DNA from: Actinomycetota bacterium
Lineage (GTDB): Bacteria > Actinomycetota > Actinomycetes > Nanopelagicales > Nanopelagicaceae
Direction of reading: 5' to 3'
Assembly: GCA_009726125.1 (NCBI GenBank)
Contig: WLIT01000013.1
Location: forward strand, 1 to 33,408
DNA: 33,408 bases
The position numbers and the translations under genes were made by a program. The number at the start of each line of letters is the position of its first letter. The stretch's first letter is position 1. Below are positions 23,839 to 31,826 of this stretch, piece by piece. A model generated the notes under the pieces. That model was not told the DNA's origin, did not search any database, and saw only the letters and a program-made list of their open reading frames with translations.

Positions 23839-25509
23839 ATGAGTGATCCGAACTATTCATCCCGAATCTTGCATGCCGCAACTGGTTCAAAGTTAACAGC
23901 CAAAGGCTGGGGCCAAGAAGCTGCGATTCGAATGTTGCACAACAATTTGGATCCTGCGGTAGCAGAGCATCCGGAAAAACTTGTTGTTTATGGTGGAACC
24001 GGGAAAGCGGCACGTAACTGGCCCTCATTTGATGCGATTGTTAAATCACTTACAAATTTGAACGATGATGAGACTCTGCTCGTGCAATCTGGAAAACCAG
24101 TTGGGGTATTCCAAACACATGAGTGGGCGCCGCGAGTACTAATCGCAAATTCAAATTTAGTTGGGGACTGGGCGAACTGGCCCGAATTTCGTCGCCTCGA
24201 ACATCTTGGCTTAACTATGTATGGTCAAATGACAGCAGGTTCTTGGATCTACATCGGAACTCAAGGAATTCTGCAGGGAACGTATGAGACATTTGCTGCA
24301 GTTGCAGCAAAGAAATTTAACGGAACCCTGCAAGGAACTCTTACTCTCACTGGGGGATGCGGAGGAATGGGTGGCGCCCAACCCTTAGCGGTAACAATGA
24401 ATGGTGGGGTTTGCTTAGTTATTGATATCGATAAGTCACGGTTAGAGAAACGAATTCAAAGTAGATATTTAGATGAAATCGCAGATAATCTCGATGATGC
24501 GATTGCGCGAGTTTTAAAGGCGAAGAGTGATCGACGTCCGTTATCAGTAGGACTTGAAGGCAATGCCGCAGAACTTTTCCCACTGTTGCTATCAATGGAT
24601 GTTCCTATCGATATCGTCACTGATCAAACTTCAGCACATGATCCATTTTCCTATGTACCAATTGGCGTAGATGTTCATGATGCCGAACAACTAGCGAAAG
24701 ATAAACCAGAAGATTTCACAAAGCGTGCCAAAGAATCAATGGCGAAGCATGTTGAAGCGATGGTTGGTTTCATGGATAAGGGCGCAGAAGTTTTTGATTA
24801 TGGAAATTCTATTCGCGATGAAGCTCGTCAAGGTGGATTTAGCCGCGCCTTTGCCTTCCCTGGTTTTGTTCCAGCATATATTCGCCCGTTGTTCTGTGAA
24901 GGTAAAGGTCCATTCAGATGGGTTGCACTATCTGGTGATCCAAAAGATATTTATCGCACAGATAAAGCGGTACTTGATTTGTTCCCAGAAAACGAAGGTT
25001 TGCACCGTTGGATAACAATGGCGCAAGAGAAAGTTGCCTTCCAAGGTCTGCCGGCTCGGATCTGTTGGCTTGGATATGGCGAACGCGATAAAGCAGGTTT
25101 GGCATTTAATGATTTAGTTGCAAAGGGCGAAGTATCAGCCCCGATAGTTATTGGTCGAGATCATTTGGATTGTGGTTCTGTTGCATCTCCGTACCGTGAA
25201 ACTGAAGCGATGCTAGATGGCTCTGATGCAATTGCAGATTGGCCACTTCTAAATGCCATGGTAAATATTTCATCTGGCGCATCTTGGGTTTCATTGCACC
25301 ATGGTGGTGGTGTTGGTATGGGACGTTCTATTCACTCTGGTCAGGTTTCAGTTGCCGATGGCACAAAACTTGCGGCTCAGAAATTAGCGCGGGTATTAAC
25401 AAATGACCCAGGTATGGGCGTTATTCGCCATGCTGATGCTGGTTATGACATCGCAGTTGATACCGCAAAAGAGCGCCATGTTCACGTGCCTATGTTAGAT
25501 ATTGAATAG
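23839..25509 (+). CDS. hutU: Urocanate hydratase
   Basis: HutU adds water to urocanate to give 4-imidazolone-5-propionate, the second step of histidine degradation, using tightly bound NAD+ as electrophile. The 556-residue product is full length and highly conserved: [30 protein letters not shown] at the N-terminus, the NAD-binding [37 protein letters not shown], and the active-site [19 protein letters not shown] with C409 corresponding to the conserved Cys. [15 protein letters not shown] near the C-terminus is also diagnostic. It is first in hutU-hutI-hutH, with hutI starting 5 bases after its stop. The operon begins 42 bases after a peptide importer, a likely histidine source. Confidence 0.98.
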   Translation: MSDPNYSSRILHAATGSKLTAKGWGQEAAIRMLHNNLDPAVAEHPEKLVVYGGTGKAARNWPSFDAIVKSLTNLNDDETLLVQSGKPVGVFQTHEWAPRVLIANSNLVGDWANWPEFRRLEHLGLTMYGQMTAGSWIYIGTQGILQGTYETFAAVAAKKFNGTLQGTLTLTGGCGGMGGAQPLAVTMNGGVCLVIDIDKSRLEKRIQSRYLDEIADNLDDAIARVLKAKSDRRPLSVGLEGNAAELFPLLLSMDVPIDIVTDQTSAHDPFSYVPIGVDVHDAEQLAKDKPEDFTKRAKESMAKHVEAMVGFMDKGAEVFDYGNSIRDEARQGGFSRAFAFPGFVPAYIRPLFCEGKGPFRWVALSGDPKDIYRTDKAVLDLFPENEGLHRWITMAQEKVAFQGLPARICWLGYGERDKAGLAFNDLVAKGEVSAPIVIGRDHLDCGSVASPYRETEAMLDGSDAIADWPLLNAMVNISSGASWVSLHHGGGVGMGRSIHSGQVSVADGTKLAAQKLARVLTNDPGMGVIRHADAGYDIAVDTAKERHVHVPMLDIE

Positions 25510-25514
25510 TTCTA

Positions 25515-26690
25515 ATGACGAGCAAACTTTTCCACAATATTGGGCAACTTGTAACAAATGATCCCCTGCACGATGGAACAAAGTTGGGTGTTATCGAAAA
25601 TGCGGCGCTACTTGTCGAAGATGGGGTTGTTGCTTGGGCTGGCCCAGAAGATGAAGCACCAACTCACCACATAAAGAAGAAGATTGATGTTAATGGTCTC
25701 GCACTAATTCCTGGCTTCGTAGATAGCCACAACCACATGATTTTTGCAGGGGACCGCAGCAAAGAATTTCGGGCACGGATGCTTGGTGAAAGTTATTCGT
25801 CTGGCGGCATTGCTCATACCGTTGAAAAAACACGATCCGCAAGTGATGAGACCCTGCGTCTTAATGCGCAATCACTTTTTGCTGAAGCCTATTCAAGTGG
25901 AACTACAACAATTGAAACTAAATCCGGATACGGCTTGACCATTGAGGATGAACGTCGATCACTAAAAATAGCCCAAGAATTTACCGATGAAACTACATTC
26001 CTTGGGGCACATGTTCTTCCTATTGAATACAAAAGCAACCCTAAAGATTATGTGGATTTGGTTTGCGGAAAGATGCTTGAAGCAGTTCTGCCACATGCCA
26101 AATGGATCGATGTTTTCTGCGATAAGGGTGCGTTCTCGGTTGAAGATGCCCGCACAATCTTGCAGGCCGGAATGGCTCAAGGTTTGTTACCAAGGTTGCA
26201 CGCAAATCAAATTCAAGAAGGTGGTGGCGTTCGACTTGGCGTTGAACTTGGAGTTGCATCAGTCGACCATGTTTCGCACATAAGCGTTAAAGATATTGAA
26301 GCGCTATCTAAGTCAACGGTAGTTGCAACGCTTTTGCCTGGAGCTGAATTTTCTACGCGCTCGGTTTATCCCGATGTCAGGCCGCTACTAGAGGCAAGTA
26401 TTACCGTCGCTCTCGCATCGGATTGCAATCCCGGTAGTTCTTTCACAACCAATATGCCATTCATAATTGCAGTGGCAGTTCGCGATATGCACTTTTCACC
26501 AGAACAAGCGCTCTGGTCAGCAACTCTTGGTGGAGCTAAGGCGTTGCTTCGCGAAGATGTTGGACATTTATCTGAAGGCGCAAGCGCTGATTTCTCAATC
26601 TTAAAGTCCGATTCATATATTCACTTGGCATACCGTCCCGGTGTTAATTTAATAGAACAGGTATGGCGCAATGGCCTCCAAATTAGATAA
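25515..26690 (+). CDS. hutI: Imidazolonepropionase
   Basis: HutI opens the imidazolone ring to give N-formimino-L-glutamate, the third step. The 391-residue amidohydrolase has the metal-binding HxH in PGFVDSHNHMIFAGDRSKEF (H72, H74), the substrate-binding RARMLGESYSSGGIAHTVEKTR, ETKSGYGL, further His ligands in LHANQIQEGGGVRLGVELGVASVDHVSH, and the Asp metal ligand in LASDCNPGSSFTTNMP. Length is normal. ATG at 25515 lies 5 bases after the hutU stop with little Shine-Dalgarno, suggesting coupling. Its end overlaps hutH by 20 bases. Confidence 0.97.
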   Translation: MTSKLFHNIGQLVTNDPLHDGTKLGVIENAALLVEDGVVAWAGPEDEAPTHHIKKKIDVNGLALIPGFVDSHNHMIFAGDRSKEFRARMLGESYSSGGIAHTVEKTRSASDETLRLNAQSLFAEAYSSGTTTIETKSGYGLTIEDERRSLKIAQEFTDETTFLGAHVLPIEYKSNPKDYVDLVCGKMLEAVLPHAKWIDVFCDKGAFSVEDARTILQAGMAQGLLPRLHANQIQEGGGVRLGVELGVASVDHVSHISVKDIEALSKSTVVATLLPGAEFSTRSVYPDVRPLLEASITVALASDCNPGSSFTTNMPFIIAVAVRDMHFSPEQALWSATLGGAKALLREDVGHLSEGASADFSILKSDSYIHLAYRPGVNLIEQVWRNGLQIR

Positions 26691-28224
26691 GACCGTAACG
26701 CTTTCAACTTCGGGCGTAACTTTCGAAGATGTTATCAACGTTGCCAGATTTGGTGCCAAAGTTGAACTCGCACCCGAATCTATTGTCGCAATCAAAGCTT
26801 CTCGTAAATTCATTGATGAGTATGCCGCGGGCGGAGTTCCGGTTTACGGAGTCTCAACTGGCTTCGGCGCTCTTGCCAATCGCCACATCGATGTTAAAGA
26901 TCGCACGCAGTTACAGAAATCTTTAATTCGCTCACATGCCGCAGGCGTTGGTCCGGCCGTTGAACGCGAAGTGGTGCGCGCACTTATGTTCTTGCGTCTT
27001 AAGACAATGGCGACTGGCCGCACAGGAGTTCGTGTAGAACTAGCTCAACAATATGCAGATTATTTGAATTCCGGCATCACACCATTTGTTCCCGAATTTG
27101 GCTCACTTGGTTGCAGCGGTGACCTTGCACCTCTTTCACATTGCGCACTTGCAATCATGGGTGAAGGAGCGGTTCATGATGCAAACGGTGTCGAGATGAC
27201 GGCGATGCAAGCCCTCAATAACGCTGGCCTTAAACCGATTGAACTAGAAGCAAAAGAGGGTCTCGCTCTCATCAATGGAACTGAAGGAATGCTTGGCATG
27301 TTAATTATGGCTTGCTCTGATTTGTATCAACTTGCAACTGTCGCCGACATAACTGCAGCAATGAGTATCGAAGGTCTACTGGGTACCGACCGAGTCTTCG
27401 CTCCTGAATTGCATGGGCCACTTCGGCCACAAGTTGGTCAAGCGATAAGCGCAGCAAATATCTTTGCGTTGCTAAAGGGCTCGGGCCTTGTTGCTTCACA
27501 CCGTGAAAATGATTCAAGAGTTCAAGATGCATATTCACTTCGCTGCGCACCCCAAGTTGCGGGCGCGGTGCGAGACACAATTGATTATGCATCATTAATC
27601 GCAACTCGTGAACTTGCGAGTGCTATCGATAATCCAGTTGTGTTGGCTGATGGCAGCGTCCAATCAAATGGAAACTTCCATGGCGCGCCAGTTGGTTACG
27701 TTTTAGATTTCCTTGCGATTGCCGCGACAGATCTTGGGTCAATTGCAGAGCGTCGCACCGATCGCGCGCTAGATCAAAATCGTTCTGCTGGATTGCCTCC
27801 ATTCTTGGCCCATGACCCTGGCGTTGATTCAGGTTTGATGATTGCGCAATACACCCAGGCCGGTTTAGTTAGCGAGAACAAAAGGCTTTCAACACCAGCA
27901 AGTATCGATTCGATTCCGAGTTCTGGAATGCAAGAAGATCACGTTTCTATGGGTTGGGCGGCAGCGCGCAAACTTCGCAAAGTTGTGGAAAATACTGCAC
28001 GGATTTTGGCGATTGAACTTGTTACATCTGCCCGCGCAATTGAGATGCGTGAAGGTTTGAAGCCATCACCAGCAACTGGAAATGTAATTAAGAAATTGCG
28101 CACAAAGGTTGGGGGAGTCGGTCCAGATCGATTCTTATCACCAGAACTTGAGGCTGCCGTTGCTATGGTTCAGAGCGGTGAGATATCTAGAGCCGCAAGA
28201 GAGATATTGCCGAACTTAAGTTAG
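26671..28224 (+). CDS. hutH: Histidine ammonia-lyase with a Cys-Ser-Gly cofactor triad
   Basis: HutH deaminates L-histidine to urocanate, the entry step. The 517 residues include VYGVSTGFGALANRHI, QKSLIRSHAAGVGP, LINGTEGMLGM, YSLRCAPQVAGAVRD, SNGNFHGAPVGYVLDF and SIPSSGMQEDHVSMGW, all family landmarks. The autocatalytic MIO cofactor normally forms from Ala-Ser-Gly; here the triad is C148-S149-G150 in GSLGCSGDLAPLSH (codons 27112-27120). Cys at the first position is a known minority variant, accepted by the family pattern. The ATG lies inside hutI (20-base overlap); no better downstream start exists without losing the N-terminus. The stop overlaps that of the convergent hutG. Confidence 0.97.
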   Translation: MASKLDKTVTLSTSGVTFEDVINVARFGAKVELAPESIVAIKASRKFIDEYAAGGVPVYGVSTGFGALANRHIDVKDRTQLQKSLIRSHAAGVGPAVEREVVRALMFLRLKTMATGRTGVRVELAQQYADYLNSGITPFVPEFGSLGCSGDLAPLSHCALAIMGEGAVHDANGVEMTAMQALNNAGLKPIELEAKEGLALINGTEGMLGMLIMACSDLYQLATVADITAAMSIEGLLGTDRVFAPELHGPLRPQVGQAISAANIFALLKGSGLVASHRENDSRVQDAYSLRCAPQVAGAVRDTIDYASLIATRELASAIDNPVVLADGSVQSNGNFHGAPVGYVLDFLAIAATDLGSIAERRTDRALDQNRSAGLPPFLAHDPGVDSGLMIAQYTQAGLVSENKRLSTPASIDSIPSSGMQEDHVSMGWAAARKLRKVVENTARILAIELVTSARAIEMREGLKPSPATGNVIKKLRTKVGGVGPDRFLSPELEAAVAMVQSGEISRAAREILPNLS

Positions 28225-29114
28225 CGCGAAGCTAGACCGGCCGCTGCTTCTAAAACAAGCAGTGCAGCAAGGCGAATAGTGCGTTGATCTGGGGTATCAA
28301 GCGCCGCATCAATCTCAGTAATATCGATTGCGCGAACTCGTTTATCACTTGCCAGCAAACGTGTTACTTCGCGAATTTCATCAGCAGATATACCGCCAGG
28401 AACAGAAGCCGGACAGGCCGGTGCAACAGAGCGATCACAAACATCAACATCTAGATCCACATAAATTTCACGACCACCAGCACCAGCAATCTTTAACGCC
28501 TTGGCAATAACTTCCTTCATGGATTTCTTACGCAACTTTGGTCGAGAAATAACCGTTATTCCAAATTCTTTTGCGCGCTGCGAATATTCGGCGCTATTGG
28601 CAAAGTCAGAAATTCCTATTTGCACAATGTTCTTACCTGGAAGACCTGCCTCGATTAATCGCCACACCGGAGAGCCATTAGATTTTCCATCTCGCAAATC
28701 ATGATGGGCATCTAACGTAATTAATCCAACTTTAGATAAATCTGGAAACAATCCCGCAGCGGCCGAATAAGTTATTGAGTTATCGCCACCAAGAGCGACT
28801 ACTAATTTATGCTTCCAAAGCAGGCCAGAAAGTGCATCAGCGACTCTGGCTTCACCAGCATCGCCATCGGGATTTAAAATATTTCCAAGATCAATAAAGG
28901 AGTGTTTGCGTAAATCGATATTGCCTGAAGTGGAAAATGTTGAATATCGAGCCAGCGCTTCGCGAATTGCATCGGGCGTTAAATGCGCACTTGTCGCAGA
29001 AAGCGAAGTCTCGTGCGCTGGGATTCCAATTAGTGCGAAATCCGCTGCTGGGTTCGATCCAGCAAATAAAGTGTTAGCACGATCCCATTTGGGATCTTTG
29101 GAAAGTTGTGACAC
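28221..29114 (-). CDS. hutG: Formimidoylglutamase-type ureohydrolase (arginase family)
   Basis: By context this 297-residue enzyme hydrolyses N-formimino-L-glutamate to glutamate and formamide, completing histidine degradation. It is an arginase-superfamily protein: GGDNSITYSA (109-118), DAHHDLRDGKSNGSPVW (135-151), VDLDVDVCDRSVAPACPASVPGGIS (219-243). The Asp/His ligands of DAHHD and the DLDVD acids are present. The residue that is usually His in GGDHS or GGGHE is Asn (N112, codon 28779-28781), so one metal ligand differs. Agmatinase-like activity cannot be excluded on sequence alone, but the hut location supports formiminoglutamase. GTG at 29114 lies 9 bases after the transaldolase-family stop, so the two are an operon. 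The stop overlaps hutH's in TTAG (28221-28224). Confidence 0.87.
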   Translation of the reverse strand: MSQLSKDPKWDRANTLFAGSNPAADFALIGIPAHETSLSATSAHLTPDAIREALARYSTFSTSGNIDLRKHSFIDLGNILNPDGDAGEARVADALSGLLWKHKLVVALGGDNSITYSAAAGLFPDLSKVGLITLDAHHDLRDGKSNGSPVWRLIEAGLPGKNIVQIGISDFANSAEYSQRAKEFGITVISRPKLRKKSMKEVIAKALKIAGAGGREIYVDLDVDVCDRSVAPACPASVPGGISADEIREVTRLLASDKRVRAIDITEIDAALDTPDQRTIRLAALLVLEAAAGLASR

Positions 29115-29123
29115 GAGTACCTT

Positions 29124-30200
29124 CTACTTATCCGGATTCGGAACGGTTACATCGCGGACAAAGCTTTCAAGATCATTAACTGATTGTAGAAAGCCACGAA
29201 GAGTGCGAAGAGTGGCGCCAAAGTTAGTAAATTCTTCCACCTTCAAACCGTCAGCGTCATACATCTTGCGAAATTCTGGGATGTTATCGAGCATCGGATT
29301 CAGGATCTTAGGATCCATCGGTTCTTCAATGCTATTTGGATTAGGAATAATTCCGAGTTCGTTAATCTTTACCTGCCAACTATAAGGTGGGGAGATAACG
29401 GCATCTCCACCAATAATCTCACTCCAATGCATAGTATTTCTAAATGCAGCAGATAGAAGGCGAGTGCGATATCCGCGCTCTTTATAAATTTTGTGAGCAT
29501 TCTTAAAGACTGCAACGCCAGCCCATTCAAGTGAAGCCGGGTCAATAACCACTCCTGTTTTCTCAACACTGACTTTTACCCAATCATCAACACGACCAAC
29601 CATGATTGTGCAGACAGGACCCATCTGTGAAATATCTAAACCTTCGGCTTCGCGACGCTTTAAGCCACGTTCAATCGCTTCAGCAACAGCAATCGTTTGC
29701 GCAACTGAGAATGAAACTGTCGCATTCAAACTAACACCCAAGTAAGTGGCTTCTTCGAATGCGGTAATCGCCTCGGAAGTAACTGGAATCTTTACAATCA
29801 TATTCTTTGCTAACTTAGAAAATTCAAAGGCCTGTTCAGTCAGCGCCTTAGCATCACGAAAATTGCGGGGATCGGTCTGAATAGATAAGCGACCATTTCG
29901 ACCATTGTATTTTTCAAATTCGCCCTCAAGTAACTTGGCGGCATTGAGTGAAAGTTCTTTAACCATCGCCCAGCCGATTTGATCATCAGTTACTGTTGGG
30001 TTGGCCTTCGAATAATCCTTAATTCTTGCTACCCAATGATCTTGATCTGCCTTTAGCGCGCTGAGTGCAATTACAGGATTGCAGGTTGCCCCAACGATTC
30101 CCCAAGTAAGAGCATCTTTGAGTTCCTTCGGATCCGCAGAGTCATTCCAAAGAACTGTTTTTGAATTCTCTTTCATGAACAGGAATGGTGATTGCGTCAT
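29124..30200 (-). CDS. Transaldolase-family protein
   Basis: The 358-residue protein is an (alpha/beta)8-barrel of the transaldolase class, which moves three-carbon units between sugar phosphates through a Lys Schiff base. LWNDSADPKELKDALTWGIVGATCNPVIALSALK matches the N-terminal Asp and TNP region (D20, N41), SIQTDPRNFRDA follows, and the Schiff-base Lys is K137 in NMIVKIPVTSEAITAFEEATYLGVSLNATVSFS. GPVCTIMVGRVDDWVKV and GVAVFKNAHKIYKERGYRTRLLSAAFRN are well preserved. It is longer than fructose-6-phosphate aldolases and lacks typical TalB details, so it is probably a distinct subfamily with an unknown substrate. A GGAGGAAAC Shine-Dalgarno precedes ATG at 30200. Co-transcription with hutG is unexplained. 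Confidence 0.85.
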   Translation of the reverse strand: MTQSPFLFMKENSKTVLWNDSADPKELKDALTWGIVGATCNPVIALSALKADQDHWVARIKDYSKANPTVTDDQIGWAMVKELSLNAAKLLEGEFEKYNGRNGRLSIQTDPRNFRDAKALTEQAFEFSKLAKNMIVKIPVTSEAITAFEEATYLGVSLNATVSFSVAQTIAVAEAIERGLKRREAEGLDISQMGPVCTIMVGRVDDWVKVSVEKTGVVIDPASLEWAGVAVFKNAHKIYKERGYRTRLLSAAFRNTMHWSEIIGGDAVISPPYSWQVKINELGIIPNPNSIEEPMDPKILNPMLDNIPEFRKMYDADGLKVEEFTNFGATLRTLRGFLQSVNDLESFVRDVTVPNPDK

Positions 30201-30233
30201 GTTTCCTCCGCTAATCGTGCGTTTATATAGATT

Positions 30234-30262
30234 AGCCTATAAGCCCGCCTAATGTCTGTAAA
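30234..30262 (-). promoter_or_regulatory. Candidate promoter for the transaldolase-hutG operon
   Basis: On the minus strand TTTACA (30262-30257, 5/6 to TTGACA) is 17 bases from TAGGCT (30239-30234). Transcription would start near 30227, leaving a leader of about 27 bases containing the GGAGGAAAC Shine-Dalgarno. The TAGGCT hexamer is the same as that before the adenosyltransferase gene. The rest of the 136-base gap (30201-30336) shows only a weak possible hairpin after the decarboxylase stop. Confidence 0.5.
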
Positions 30263-30336
30263 ATTATTGGACTGTCCATTTCTTAAAGTCCCGATTTTGT
30301 TGCAGCGCTCTTAAAAAAGAGAGAGGCTTGCGCTAT

Positions 30337-31770
30337 CTATTTGATTACGCGGTAGGAAGTAAGAGACGGATCGCTCGCATATGCAATTCGCACACCAGCC
30401 TTCTGACTTGCGGCCAATCCATTAATAATCTCTTCAGTTAATACTTCACCTGGTGCAACTACAGCAACGCCTGGAGGATAGGGTGCAATTAAGTCTGCGC
30501 TAACACGACCAATTGCATCGAGCGCTTTTACATATTGGGTATCTGCAAAGAACGCTTCGCGAAGAGAAATCGCGACTATTGGAACGACCGACCAACTCAA
30601 TGAAGTAGCACTTGCTCGAGTGGGGCCTTGCAGCTTCTTTAAAATTGGAAGAAGCGCCTCTTTGAGAACTTTAAAATCTTCTGCGTTATCAGCCAAAGTA
30701 GCCAAGAAAACTATGGTGTCTTGATCAGCCATTTCTACTCGTATGTTTACCTTCTGTAACTCTCTTTCAACAACTACTCCCGAAAGGCCAAGTTCATTTG
30801 CACGTAGAACAATCTTTACCGGGTCAAATCTGCCGGCTGCAAATTGCGAAGCATTTAAGAAGATTGGCGCAGCAAACTCTAATTGCATAGCGCTTTTAAA
30901 GGAATCTACGTGAGAAAGAAGTTCACCGGTTAGTTGATCACCACGGGTCTGCAGCAATGCGCGACAGCCATCGATAGATGCTAAGGGTGCACCTGCGGGT
31001 GAAGTTGTGTGTGTAGTTTCAAAGCTCTGTTCAATGCGCGCAAGATTGAGAAACTTTCCTTGTGCCAGCAAGAGCGCAGATGCGCTGTAACCAGGCAAAG
31101 CTTTGTGCACGCTAGTTATTAGCGCATCTGCTCCTAATTGAATTACATGTTTAGGCAGTTGAGAATTAAAGCCAAAGTGACCACCCCATGCTGCATCAAT
31201 AATCACAGGAATAGAATTGGCGTGTGCCATAGAAATAAGCGCTGGTAAATCTGAGATGGTTCCAAGGTAGCCGGGCTCGGTTAGCAACACGGCGATTGGT
31301 TTCTGGTCAAGCGCTTGCTCGAGTTGGGAAAGGGGAATTCCGATAGGAACCCCAGTCGCTTCATTAATTTCGGGCGTTAACCAGATTGGTTCTAAACCAG
31401 AGAGAACGAGTGCGCTTAACACCGAACGGTGCGCAGTTCGTGATACTGCAATCTTGTCGCCAGGTTTTCCCAAAGCTAAAATGATTGCTTGGTTGGCATG
31501 AGTTGATCCACCGGTAGAAAACCGTGCGTAATCAGCGCCCCAAAAAGATGCCGCTAACGCTTCAGCTCTCTTTAAAGTCCCTTCTGTTAATTTGATTTCA
31601 TCTAAGCCACCGTATAAAGGTGTATCTGAATCAACCACTGCGCCAAGGCCTGCATCTAGGCGATGGGCCTTCTGCTTGTGACCGGGAATCGTGAACGCAG
31701 TTCTGGTGCTCTCGAAGTACGACAGATAAGCGTCAAGCAAAGGTGCGATCTCTCTTAACTCTGAGTTCAT
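30337..31770 (-). CDS. PLP-dependent Orn/Lys/Arg-type decarboxylase
   Basis: The 477-residue fold-type I PLP enzyme belongs to the Orn/Lys/Arg decarboxylase (SpeA/LdcC-like) family of shorter Gram-positive-type members: FTIPGHKQKAHRLD at the N-terminus, DTPLYGGLDEIKLTEG, FSTGGSTHANQAIILAL, DAAWGGHFGFN (D192 near the PLP ring nitrogen), and SVHKALPGYS with the PLP Lys K223. The C-terminal domain has APYPPGVAVVAPGE, typical of the family. It would make a diamine (putrescine, cadaverine) or agmatine; which one cannot be read from the sequence. The start ATG is divergent from gabT, 56 bases away, with a well-formed leaderless promoter. The paired aminotransferase suggests amine or amino-acid catabolism rather than biosynthesis alone. 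Confidence 0.9.
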   Translation of the reverse strand: MNSELREIAPLLDAYLSYFESTRTAFTIPGHKQKAHRLDAGLGAVVDSDTPLYGGLDEIKLTEGTLKRAEALAASFWGADYARFSTGGSTHANQAIILALGKPGDKIAVSRTAHRSVLSALVLSGLEPIWLTPEINEATGVPIGIPLSQLEQALDQKPIAVLLTEPGYLGTISDLPALISMAHANSIPVIIDAAWGGHFGFNSQLPKHVIQLGADALITSVHKALPGYSASALLLAQGKFLNLARIEQSFETTHTTSPAGAPLASIDGCRALLQTRGDQLTGELLSHVDSFKSAMQLEFAAPIFLNASQFAAGRFDPVKIVLRANELGLSGVVVERELQKVNIRVEMADQDTIVFLATLADNAEDFKVLKEALLPILKKLQGPTRASATSLSWSVVPIVAISLREAFFADTQYVKALDAIGRVSADLIAPYPPGVAVVAPGEVLTEEIINGLAASQKAGVRIAYASDPSLTSYRVIK

Positions 31771-31805
31771 CCGATAACCCTAACTTCTTGGCGGGCGAGT
31801 GTGAA
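31771..31805 (-). promoter_or_regulatory. Predicted leaderless promoter of the decarboxylase gene
   Basis: On the minus strand TTCACA (31805-31800, 5/6 to TTGACA), 17 bases, TAGGGT (31782-31777), then six bases and ATG at 31770. This is the most complete promoter among the predicted leaderless starts, because both hexamers and spacing fit. It interleaves with the divergent gabT promoter. Confidence 0.65.
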
Positions 31806-31814
31806 ATAAAGGTT

Positions 31815-31826
31815 TATACTTTCGAC
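31815..31826 (+). promoter_or_regulatory. Predicted leaderless promoter of the gabT-like gene (-10 TATACT)
   Basis: TATACT (31815-31820, 5/6 to TATAAT) is followed by six bases (TTCGAC) and ATG at 31827. There is no Shine-Dalgarno. The -35 position is GC-rich (CGGGCG) and lies within the spacer of the divergent decarboxylase promoter. Confidence 0.6.

Noticed and set aside
30201-30336. Weak hairpin after the decarboxylase stop (CTCTT/AAGAG with flanking AGCG/CGCT).
   Set aside because: The stem is short and broken, so I do not list it as a terminator.
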